The notes beneath the pieces are model-generated. The model saw nothing but the letters and a program-made list of their open reading frames with translations. It was not told the origin of the DNA and did not search any database. Below, in pieces: positions 47,001 to 56,728 of a stretch of DNA of 64,000 bases. The translations under genes were made by a program, and so were the position numbers. This DNA is from Lonicera japonica (Eukaryota > Streptophyta > Magnoliopsida > Dipsacales > Caprifoliaceae). The stretch lies in assembly GCA_021464415.1 (NCBI GenBank), contig CM038463.1, positions 3,844,001-3,908,000 of the forward strand. The letters run 5' to 3'. Within the stretch, counting starts at the first letter, position 1, and each line of letters begins with the position of its first letter.

Positions 47001-50000
47001 ACGGTTCATAATCGTGACAACGAATCTGAGAATAAAATCCTTGTATCGGATAAGAAACGTGACAAATAGAACGGGAATGGGCCACTCTATGGAGCTTTTT
47101 ACTGTTTAAAATTCTATTTGTCACGGTTTCAAACCGTGACAAGTATATGACAATGTATTCATATTTTTTCGTCTTGTGTCGGTTTATAACCGTGACAACT
47201 ATTCAATCTTGTGTCGGTTCAGAACCGGGACAATATTCGCCATTAACGTGCACCAAATCCCTTTATTGAACCGTGATAATGTCTGGATAATGTTCTTTGT
47301 CACCGCTTAAAATGTCACGGTTTTTAGCCATGACAAAGGCCTATTGTCACGGTTTTAAACCGTGACATTCCGGGTATTTTGGTGTAGTGCCAACAAGAGG
47401 TTCTAGCAAACAGTTAACGATTACAGGTACCTGGGAGCATACCAATGGAATGAACGAAATACGAACAGTTTGCACAATATGGTTTCTTATTATTTGGGTA
47501 TTTACTTTGCAATATAGATTTAATTTATGTTAGGATTTGTAACAACTAAAAAAAATCAAATTTGATAAGTTATTTAAACATATTTGAAAATTTGCAACTT
47601 TTTAAATACAATAAATCAAACATTAAACTTTAAGAAAGTTAAAATGCACAATTCAACAACAACAAAGTTAACTATTGATAAATTTACTAAAACACAACTT
47701 ATGTATTGATTATGTACCAAATTAAATAAAAAATTTAATTGACAACGCGAATCGAAAAAAGAAAAACTAAAGGCGTGATGGCAATATTATTATTTTTCAA
47801 TTTTAAATTGGTGCACTAATTATTTTTAATTCATCTCTCTCCTTCTTCTTTTTTTTTTTTTGAATACTTGCTTGAGCTTGAATTAATGTTTTTTTTATGC
47901 CACAACCCAATATAAAAACTAAATCAATACAAAATTATTATAGGGGCATTTTGAGTAGTTTTGCCAAAAAAAAAAGACTTGATTAATGGTTTGACCTTTG
48001 ACTTAACGATTTCATTTATTTTGGGGGCCAAAACCTAAGAAAAAAATAAATGTAAATTCTAAAGTTTATTATAAAAATTAAATAGGAGCCAAAACCTAAA
48101 TAACCATAAAAAAAAAATAAAAAAAATCAACACGAGAGAGTGTGATAAATAAAGGTACATTTTCCTATGTTTTCCGACTTTTGGACACGGAGGTATAATG
48201 TGGGGTAGTATTTATTTTTATTTTTTTTAAAGATCCGGGGTAGTACTTAAGCACAAGTGATTTAATTAATCAACAAGGAGGACTAGAGGAGTATTCTTTT
48301 ATTTTTTTTCTTACTAACGGCCGAAGCTCGAAACAAAAACTACATATTGCAGATATTCACCCCATGAGGGGAGATTCCAAAACATCACATGTTTGCTATT
48401 AAAACTATCATACTTAACTCAGTAGTTAGTTTAGTCTTAGAATTAACTAAGAGCTTTGGAGCTCAAACTCTGGTAGTTGTTAGGGGTGTGCCGAAAAACT
48501 GAAAAGCCGGCTCGAACTGAACTGATTTAATCGGTTTTTTAAGGCTTTTGGTCCGGTTCGGTTGAAAAAAATAAAAACCAATAGGGGTCGATTCGGTTGG
48601 CGGTTAGCGGAGTTACGAAACCGGTAATAACTTAACCGAATCGATATAACACGTGTTCTGCTTCTATTGGTTAGTTAAATTTATTTCTTTTAATATATAT
48701 ATATATTATATGATATAAGCCCAAAACCGACAATAACCGACTAACCGAACCGACAATAACTGACAATAACCGAACCGACCCCGACCGGTTTTAGGTAGTT
48801 AGTAGTTCGGCTCGGTTGACCGTTATCATAAAACTGATAGGTCGGTTCGGTTGGCGGTTAATTTGCACGATTCGGTTAACCGAACCGTGCACACCTCTAG
48901 TGGCTGCAAAAAAATCTTTAGCTGTTTGATTTAAGTTGCAAAAGGGGAGGATTAATAAAAGTGCCCGGACACCGCATGATGTAAACAAAAAATAAATATA
49001 TATATATACACAAACACTATATCCAATTTTTGCTAAACTATCGGCTGCATCATTAGCCAAGCGACGAGTAAGATTAAATTTGTAAACCAATGGCTTTCGA
49101 TCGACTCAACCAAATACAATCTCGAATCGTCTGGTAAAGGGGATTAAATCTATTTCAACAATGAGTTGATTAAATCTTCTCTCCCACGCCAATGACATAC
49201 CCATCTTTATAGCTAGCTTGAAACTCTGCATTATCCGGCCACAGCTGTGGTGCAAATATTTGCAGTAAAACCCACAACCCAGGCACCCAGGTACCTTTGC
49301 TATCTTGGACAATACCTTCCACAGCCGCCAACTTGTTGTCGCCCACCACACTCGCAACCGTGTTTAATTAACTTCAGCCATTGAGGGGGTGCGCATTTCC
49401 ATTTCATAGTACCCGAATTGAAATGCTAGATACAGGGACGAAACTATTAAGGACTTTGGGGGACCATTGCCCTCCAAACTTTGATTTATCCTTATATACC
49501 CTTTAAATTTTGAAGTATCTTTATATATATATATATGTATAGTTATGGCCCCTAAACTTTGGTCGTATATCCCCTCACATTTTGATGTATATTTATAGAC
49601 CATCAAATTTATTAATATGTTTTAATTAAGTACTTGGAGAAAAAATTCGCCCCCCTTAAGATATAGGTAAACTTTTGCAGGGGGAACGTTTGCATTGTAT
49701 TCTCTTATATGCCGTTATGCAAAAGTGAGTTTGATACCGAGTCAGCAAGTAGAGGATCGAGATGTGTCAACTTTCCAAATAGAGTTGCCTAGTAAAAACT
49801 TGAAAAGGGCATCAAGGCTCCAGTCAAAGCTAGAAAATAGCCGCTATTCAAAGTACTTTTTGTTGTTTGCCACCATGCTTGGCACTTCCATGGTCATAGG
49901 AGACGGGGTTCTCACCCCTTGCATCTCAGGTACAATTTATTTATTTTTAAAAAAAATTAAGAATGATTGTAGTCACTTCTTCCTTAACCTTATACAAACA

Positions 50001-53000
50001 AAGAAAAAGCCCTCTCTCACCTTCAGAGTTGAACGGTTGACCTCAAGATAATGGTGGAAGTGCATCTCAAGTACTTCCACGTTTGTATTTGTTTTGCACT
50101 TGACTAATACTAAACTTATAAAAAAATATGTTACAGTTTAAAATGATTGTCACTGATTGAATTGGTCAAATTTTAAAAGCTTATATGAGGGTGTAAGTTC
50201 ATTGGATGTATCTTGTTATATATATTTGAACTTCACAAAATTTGTGTCGTTATTAACAAGTATGCAATTAATTACAAGTATTTTCAAGTAATGGTTTAAA
50301 ATTCTCTGCCAAAAAGAGAAGTACAATTAGCCTAAATCCAAAGTTATTTAATTAACTACTAGCTAGATTTGTCTAATTGTCTTAATTTATAACTTCTATA
50401 ATATTTTAGATGGAATGCACCACAATTTAATAATGCCTATACATGACTTGTGAAAGTAAAGGCAGGAGTTTCATTATTATTTTTTTACACCTTCGAACAG
50501 TTTTATCCGCTGTGGGAGGGATAAAGGAAGCTACTTCCGTCATGACTGAAGGTAACACACGTATATATATATATAATTATATATACATGCAATAAATTGA
50601 AAAAATTCTCTAATTTTTTTTTTTTTGGAAAACTGAGTTAATGGGCGAATATTGAATTAAATGAAAAATGAAATAGTGTTCTGTTGAGAATATAAATTAA
50701 TTTTATGAAAAACTATATAATTATGCACAACAAATTAAATATTAATAAGATAAAAGTTTCAACACATTTCAAGGATTGAAAATGATGGCAATTTGATTTG
50801 AACTTAGAACCTTCAAGTTTGGATGAAGATTTGAATCAGGGACGCATGCTTAGAAAGTCTTGATTAATTTAGAAGCACAAGCTAGGTGAATTTTTGAAAT
50901 AGGCCCCTTTACGTGTAAAAGTGAGTTGTGTTATAAAAAATTGGACAAATGGGCATATATACATATATATATATATATATATATTGGGGCCTTAGAAATA
51001 ATTCTTAATGTGGGGGACCCAAGGCAGCCCACCTTGCTTGTCCCTCAGGCTGACCCTAGCTATCTGAACTAGAGCAATTAAATCCACACGCTCCGTATGT
51101 TTTTCAAGTTACATTTACCTCAAACCAAACTTGAGATTGCTATTATTAAACACCTGAGATTGCTGGACGGTAGACAAGAACACCTGAGATAAGCACAATT
51201 TTTGAAGTGCGTGCCATGGCTATCAAGGCTTAAACGAAAATAATAAACTATATATTTTTGTAATGTTAATAGTCCTATAGCATAGCATATATAGTAAAGG
51301 TAATATTGTTAGTACGTCAAAGACTCCAGGTTGAAATCTAATCCATATGTTTAAAAGACCAAAAAACAACAACTGGCACCTCAAAAGAATTAGTAAATAT
51401 TCCTGAAGAGATTTGAATCATGCTAGCTAGCTAGTTCTCGTAAAAGATTCAATAGTATGTGACACCAATGCAAGTTATATATAGTAAATACATAAAAAGT
51501 TATTTTGACTAACAAAGTTCATATTTTTATTTATATGATTGAATGAATGCAGATAGAATAGTTTGGGTATCAGTAGCCATCTTAGTGTGCCTATTCATGG
51601 TCCAAAGATTTGGGACAGATAAAGTTGGCTACACTTTTGCTCCAATTATTTGTGTTTGGTTCTTACTCATTGCTGGCATTGGGGTCTACAACTTCATCAA
51701 ATTTGATCCAACTGTTGTTAAAGCAATAAATCCACAGTACATAGTAGATTATTTCACGAGGAACAAAAAAGATGCATGGGTTTCTCTAGGCGGCATCGTT
51801 CTTGCAATAACAGGTTCAGATTTATTCCGATCCTTTCACATTTTGACAAGGATTGTGTTCTTATGTACTAATTTAATTTGCAAAGTATTACAGGGACGGA
51901 GGCATTATTTGCGGATGTTGGTCACTTCAATGTTCGGTCAATACAAATAAGCATGTGTTGTATAACATACCCAGCATTGATATTGGCATACATTGGACAA
52001 GCCTCTTTCTTGCGCAAGCACAGGGATGATGTTTTAGATACCTTCTTCAAGTCCATACCAAGTTTGTAATATAAGCAAACTAATTAAATTTCATGTCCAC
52101 GTTCTTCTTTTCCCTCCTTGAGAAATGAGTAGATTAATATATATATATATGGTGTATTAATTTATTTGAATACTAATAAATGATATCTGCTGCAGAGCCA
52201 ATATATTGGCCAATGTTTGTGGTAGCTATAGCAGCGGCGATTATAGCAAGTCAAGCGATGATATCGGGAACTTTCTCAACTATCCAACAATCATTGTCCT
52301 TGGGTTGCTTCCCTCGTGTCAAAATTATACATACTTCGGCCAAGTATGAAGGACAAGTTTTCATACCTGAAATCAATTATCTTCTTATGATCACTTGTGC
52401 TGCTGTCACCCTCGGATTTAGGACAACTGCTAAAATAGGCAATGCTTATGGTAAGCCCCTCGGCCAGTCGGCCTTATATATATATGCTCAATTGTATATA
52501 TCTATATCTATATATCACCACAATGTGCTGCGGCATGGAACTAAGGCTGGGCCAAGCAGACTCGAACCAACACATTTTAAGGGCCAGGCTAGCTGAGTGC
52601 TCTAACCATTTACATAATTGCATGGTGCATATATATACTACATATACATATATAGTGAAAATTGATGGTTGTATTGTAATATATATAAGGTTAATATTGC
52701 TATATCACTCGATCTATTTTAGCAAGAGTTTTTTATTAGAAAACTATTTTCAATATTTTGCTTTAATTACGCGAGAATTACTTCGACAGTTCAAAATCAA
52801 ACTAGTTTTATATTTTTTTTCTAACTTTAATCTTGTATTTTAAATTGGGTATATTGACCTAAATGTGTTCAAATACCTTTATTTTCATTGCTCGCAGGGA
52901 TAGCGGTGGTTTTTGTGATGACGCTAACATCTTCATTCCTAATCCTGATCATGATAATGATATGGAAAACACATATACTTCTCATAATCTCCTACATTCT

Positions 53001-53832
53001 AATCATATGTTCAGTTGAACTCATGTACTTAAGTTCGGTCCTCTACAAGTTCAACCAAGGAGGTTACTTACCCTTAGCTTTTGCTATGGTCCTAACCTCA
53101 ATCATGTACATTTGGAACGACGTTTACCGACGAAAATACCACTACGAGCTCAACCACAAAGTTTCCCCCCAAAAGGTAAAGGAAATAGCCTTCCAAACAA
53201 ACTTGTGTCGACTTCCAGGCCTTGCCATTTTTTATTCGGAGCTTGTTCATGGGATTCCCCCAGTTTTTGAACATTATGTGGCTAATATACCTGCATTGCA
53301 CTCTGTACTCGTTTTTGTGTCAATTAAGGCTTTACCGATAGGGAAGGTTCCGGTTGAGGAGCGGTTTTTGTTCCGTAGGGTCCATCCACGTGAGCTAAAC
53401 GTGTTCCAGTGTGTGGTGAGGTACGGGTACACGGACGTCAGGAACAAGCAAGAACCATTCGAGATGATTTTGGTTGAGAGGTTGAAGGGGTTCATTAAAG
53501 AGGATTTTCATTTCAAGGCCAATTTGCGCGCTAATCGAGAAGGTACAGAATTGGGTGATGGTGAAAATGGGAATGGAAATGTGGATGAGATAATAGAAGG
53601 AGAGGAAATGGAGGAGAGAGAGATTGAAGTGTTGGATAAAGCATGGAGGGCAAGGGTGGTACATTTGGTGGGGGAGCATGAGGTGGTGGCGTGTAAAGAG
53701 GCTGGAATTGGGAAGAGAATAATGATAGATTATGCATACAATTTCTTGAATAGGAATTTGAGGCAAACTGATAAGGTGTTTGATATTCCTCACAAGAGAA
53801 TGCTTAAAGTGGGAATGACATATGAACTTTAG
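38011..53832 (+). CDS. HAK5: KUP/HAK/KT potassium transporter, copy 2 (intact)
   Basis: Eight exons: 38011-38187, 38448-38679, 49681-49929, 50501-50551, 51553-51813, 51894-52061, 52196-52450, 52898-53832. Together they encode 775 aa, the normal size for HAK5-type transporters; all introns are GT/AG. The cytosolic N-terminus is about 63 residues. The signature [15 protein letters not shown] lies at residues 77-91, followed by [42 protein letters not shown] and [16 protein letters not shown]. The last membrane segments end near 540, and a cytosolic domain of about 226 residues ends MTYEL. Expected role: H+-coupled K+ uptake at the plasma membrane, in this clade often induced by K+ starvation. 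Intron 2 is 11,001 bp because of nested transposons. The start is chosen by match to copy 1. The symbol rests on family resemblance. Confidence 0.95.
39399..40136. mobile_element. Candidate TIR element carrying a palindrome island (intron 2 of copy 2)
   Basis: The ends GACCATC and GATGGTC are inverted, with weaker similarity further in (GCATAGGGTA against CCCATAGGCT complemented). Inside are an ACGACATATGAAATGTCGTG motif at about 39500, two near-perfect palindromes with arms CCACGACACAT at about 39892 and 39938, and a fourth degraded copy near 39975. Between them is an imperfect tandem duplication of about 135 bp, C-rich and starting near 39580. The frames read from it are proline- and histidine-rich by composition and not credible genes. 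The boundaries are tentative. Confidence 0.4.
41087..41140 (+). mobile_element. SINE-like fragment in intron 2 of copy 2
   Basis: The A-box-like TTTACTCCAATGGTA and the B-box-like CGGTTTGATCC are about 38 bases apart. The flanking sequence CTCAATATTCAA is shared with intron 2 of copy 1 near 9235, so this fragment marks where copy 2 begins to carry extra DNA. Confidence 0.4.
42190..42600 (+). other. C/T-rich leader-like sequence inside the CACTA element
   Basis: A C-rich stretch with repeated CAAATCTCAAAC and CCTCGCAGC(C/T)C units, unlike its AT-rich surroundings. It resembles a captured 5' UTR or promoter-proximal region. The short antisense frame here is a by-product of the repeats. Confidence 0.4.
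43258..43332 (+). pseudogene. Exon-like block in the CACTA element, source unknown
   Basis: A 75-base open segment lies between AACAG and GGTAAATT splice signals, reading [19 protein letters not shown] and so on in phase 0. Its borders suggest a captured exon. I do not recognise the source. Confidence 0.35.
44926..44992 (+). pseudogene. Second exon-like block in the CACTA element, source unknown
   Basis: A 67-base open segment after a TTTGCAG acceptor and before a GGTACA donor, reading about [20 protein letters not shown]. It is coding-like in a TE interior that is otherwise AT-rich. The source gene is not recognised. Confidence 0.35.
46264..46541 (+). pseudogene. Captured fragment of an APC4-like gene
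   Basis: The first exon (46264-46339) begins MESDE and, after a frameshift, reads [13 protein letters not shown], then TAG where a CAG codon would fit, followed by a GTATAT donor. The second exon (46435-46541), after a TTTGCAG acceptor, reads [20 protein letters not shown], then FRLHRFYW, ending at AGTAAAC. This resembles the N-terminal WD40-like start of subunit 4 of the plant anaphase-promoting complex, a cell-cycle ubiquitin ligase. The retained intron means the piece was captured as DNA, not reverse-transcribed. The frameshift and stop prevent function. The family assignment is from memory of conserved motifs. Confidence 0.6.
46779..46930 (+). repeat. Three-unit tandem repeat in the CACTA element
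   Basis: Units of about 50-52 bases start ATTGAATTAGTGTGTGTTTC at 46779, 46831 and 46881, with moderate divergence. They lie between the APC4 fragment and the right subterminal repeats. Confidence 0.8.
48481..48899. mobile_element. hAT-like non-autonomous element rich in AACCGAACCG
   Basis: The ends TAGGGGTGTGC and, complemented, TAGAGGTGTGC are inverted. The interior has multiple CGGTTCGGTT / AACCGAACCG words in both orientations. The flanking 8-mers GTAGTTGT and GTGGCTGC match at only five positions, a decayed TSD at best. Such TAGGGGTG-ended, CGGTTCGG-rich elements are common hAT derivatives in dicots. Confidence 0.65.
48960..49357 (-). pseudogene. LINE RNase H fragment in intron 2 of copy 2
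   Basis: Minus-strand frames read [14 protein letters not shown] followed by a frameshift, and [20 protein letters not shown], the end of the RNase H (RVT_3) domain of plant LINE reverse transcriptases. Stops and frameshifts make it a relic. It ends close to the exon 3 acceptor region of HAK copy 2. Confidence 0.65.
52514..52620 (-). mobile_element. tRNA-derived SINE in intron 7 of copy 2
   Basis: On the minus strand TGGTTAGAGCACTCAGC is a good pol III A box and GGTTCGAGTCTGC a good B box, about 43 bases apart, followed by TTGGCCCAGCC. Copy 1 lacks this sequence at the same intron position. No complete tRNA cloverleaf is seen, so a SINE is favoured over a tRNA gene. Confidence 0.6.
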
Positions 53833-54671
53833 AAATGGGGTATAAAATATGTTTGAGTTCACTTGACAATTTAAGTAGAATGTGTATATATGTATTGAAA
53901 TGTTTTGAATAATTTCCCAAGGTTGTTAGAATTTTTCTATTTTAATTTCTGTGGTTTCTAAGAAAGGAATTCAGCACACTTATTGTAGTCGTCTAATATT
54001 AATTAATACTAGTTTATATATTAGTAATTATTTATTATTGTCTCTCAATTTTAATACATGTGTGATTTTGATACAATTGATATATAATAATAATAAAATA
54101 AAATAAAAAAGCTTCATAGCATTAGCAAATGGTTTCCTTTTGGAAATGATGCTGCTGCAGCATGATTCGCCGCTTAAGTTTGTTAAGCATGATGAGTTCA
54201 ACATGATCGGTGGAGGTGTTAAATTTTTTATTTTTTAATACTAAATCAATCAAACCTCTTGGCTCAGTAGTATAATATTGTCATTGAGATAACTTTAGGA
54301 TCGACTAATTAGTACTCCCAATATTATTTTTTGGCATTGTCAAAATAATATTTAATTAACGGCAATCACGCACCCTGAACGAAGATTAGTTGAAGTGCGT
54401 GAAAGCTGACCTGAACACCTCGTGGGATAACCCTCGAATAAAAAAACAATAATACTAAATTCCTCTCTAGTGAGAATAAGTTTTGATGGAGACTTTGCTA
54501 GAATTTAATTGATTGTTGCAATTATAACTAATATTTTAGTTTTCCTATATAAAAAATAAAAATAGAATGTAATAACATTAATAATATTGAAACATTACAA
54601 CAAGACGAGAGTCAATTATTTCAAATAATTTAGAGCAATTGCTACGAGAAATATAAGTATATGGCCTTAAA
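53833..54671 (+). other. 3' flank of HAK copy 2
   Basis: The first ~100 bases (AAATGTTTTGAATAATTTCC) match copy 1 downstream sequence and probably form the 3' UTR. Beyond about 53990 nothing coding is seen. A weak A-box-like word, TTGGCTCAGTAG, occurs near 54259 without a convincing partner. Confidence 0.5.
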
Positions 54672-55894
54672 TATTTTTTTTTTTTAAATCAAGAAGGATA
54701 ATTATTAGATCAAATCAGCTTGCAAAAACATCTAAAATAAACGAAGGGCAAGACAGATCCCACTCCTTCAGACCAGACATGGAACGAGCTGCTCTAGCTA
54801 TGGAATGAGCCACTGCGTTCGCTGATATATAAAAAAATCTAACTGAAGAATTAACAATCACCTCCATCAAAGCTTTACAATCATCAACAATCAAACCTAA
54901 ACTCGAGACATCCTCGACTAAACAATTAACAACATGGACAAACAATTGAGAATCTAGCTCGATAATACAATTACCAACACTTTTGTTTTTGAGCCAGCTT
55001 AGAACTTCACGGAGCCCGATAGCTCCAGCGAGCTAAAATGGCCATTAATTGACCCTTGACATGCTGCGATAAATCCCCCTGTTGCGTCTCAAATCACTCC
55101 ACCGAAACCCATTTTAAAAGGATCAAAAAATAACACTGCGTCAATGTTGTACTTGACCATATTTAGGGAAGGAACTTTCGATTTTTTATTGCTGCCAACA
55201 CGAGCCCTGATTTATGAATTACCATTTGCACCGAATTTGATTTGTTTGACCAAATAAGATCATTTTGGCTGTTCCAGTTTGTCCATAAAATTGCAGGGAC
55301 ATGTTCCACCTGCGATTTCGTAAATTTGCTAGCTAAATAATTCCACCATTGAACTATATTATCAGTAATGATACCAGCAATATTAACCTCATCTTTGTTC
55401 CAAATTGAGCTAAGAACAGGACAATTAATAAGGATATGAAAATCTCTTTCTGTCGTGGAATTACAGCGAGGGCAGCGATCTTCCACATCTACGTGTCGAG
55501 AAAGAAGCGCTAATATTATTGGAAGTCATCATGCTATCATTCTCCAAAGAAAGTTTCAAATTTTAGGTAGCACATTCAGCGCCCAAACATAATTCCAGTT
55601 TGTAACCGATGGATCCATAACCGGCTGGATAGCAGACCTCAAAAACTCATACCCGGTCTTCACCGTGTATATTCCTTTCGAATGAAAGGCCCAACTCCAC
55701 ATATCTGTCCTTTTTTCCCGAGGCAAAGGAACAACTGTGATAGCTTCAGGATCTCTTTTTAAAAAGAGATCATCAATTAGAGAGGCATCCCACTTCATTT
55801 GGCCCGGTATGAATAGCGCATTGACTGTGATGTCTTTTGCTTCTTCAGGAGTTGCTGTTTGAACAAACACATCTGCCTCATTACAAAACCACGA
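54672..55894 (-). pseudogene. L1-type LINE, 3' half (reverse transcriptase tail, zf-RVT, RNase H)
   Basis: The minus-strand order is: WNYVWALNVLPKI and VKTGYEFLRSA (55556-55870), the zinc-binding zf-RVT motif CPRCNSTTERDFHILINCP (55163-55486), then RNase H ending NAVAHSIARAARS (54715-54945). A T run at about 54672-54684 is the poly(A) tail seen from the other strand. Stops and frameshifts separate the blocks. The upstream half is at 59008-59740, moved away by a solo LTR; CACGA here and CACGG at 59008 are the near-matching TSD of that insert. Confidence 0.85.
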
Positions 55895-56728
55895 TGTTGA
55901 CCTAAAGGGTCTTAATCTTATTTTAATAATAACAATAAATCAATCATGTGTAATTTAATATATTTCTTGATATAAGTTTATAGTTCATTTACTTGAAAAA
56001 TCAAGAAAAGTATGGTTGTTCAAAGAAAGCATGACAAGGATCATTCAATCCATATTCGATCAAGTCAACAAAGCATTAGAGTAGACAAGGAAGGTCTATC
56101 TCATTATATGCTATCAATGCATCTCATGAAGCACAAAATAATAAGGATTAAAAGATTCAAGGCAAGAGTTGTAAGAGAAGATCAATTTGAAGAAACAAAT
56201 TGAAGCATTCAAAGACTCGACTATTCGGTAATTAAGTGACAGCTTAGTATTAATGTAAAGTTTTTTAATTAATTATTTATATAACTCAAACATGAACATG
56301 CATCATATCATAGCTTGATTGAAAAACTATATTTAAATCAAAATCATTTCAAAAACATCATTCTTATAAAACTTTTTTGAAATAAATTCATATTTAATTC
56401 AAACGAAGCATATCTTGAGCTCTCATGAAAATAGGTGTCTTAGATACTTGATTTTAACACCTAAAGTATCAAAATTGATTTTGGAACTTAAATGCAAAAG
56501 TCCAAAAATTAGGATTTTTTGCCTAATGGCCTGATGGACAGTGGTACCCATCAATCGACTGATGGCTTATACTCAGTCAACTAAGGGTCCATTAGTCGAC
56601 TGATGGGCTTTGCTCAGTCGATTGATGCCCCAGAATATAGCCGTTGCAAAGCTGACATTTTAGCATTTTTTATGTCAAACTTCTACCAAATTTAAAAAAT
56701 GGCTATATCTTCTTTGGGACTATATGTA

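Larger units (their letters stand above)
41945..47389 (+). mobile_element. Non-autonomous CACTA (En/Spm) transposon with captured gene pieces
   Basis: The ends CACTACACCAAA (41945) and TTTGGTGTAGTG (ending 47389) are perfect 12-base inverted repeats, flanked by the 3-bp TSD CCA on both sides (41942-41944, 47390-47392). Both ends carry clustered subterminal motifs of the form GTCACGGTTTNNNACCGTGAC: about three in the first 200 bases and about seven in the last 420. This is the usual transposase-binding layout of CACTA elements. No transposase is present in 5445 bp. The interior contains an APC4-like gene fragment and other exon-like blocks with splice signals. Confidence 0.93.
41184..48105. 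mobile_element. MULE-like long-TIR element, split by a CACTA element
   Basis: The left end GGATTATTTGAGTTTTAA and the complement of the right end, GGTTATTTAGGTTTTGG, match. The inverted similarity then runs on for some 300 bases (for example left AATAATTAGTGCACCAA, right TTGGTGCACTAATTATT). Flanking 9-mers ATAAAAGAA (41175-41183) and ATAAAAAAA (48106-48114) differ at one base, as expected for a Mutator-type TSD. Removing the CACTA insert leaves about 1.5 kb without coding capacity. It sits in intron 2 of HAK copy 2. Confidence 0.7.

Noticed and set aside
49681..50051. Exon 3 of HAK copy 2 read as a standalone 118-codon gene
   Set aside because: The frame runs past the GT donor at 49930 into intron. 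Alignment with copy 1 shows it is an internal exon.
52514..52620. Possible functional tRNA gene on the minus strand
   Set aside because: A and B boxes are good, but no paired acceptor stem or anticodon arm could be drawn, and it sits in an intron. A SINE is more likely.
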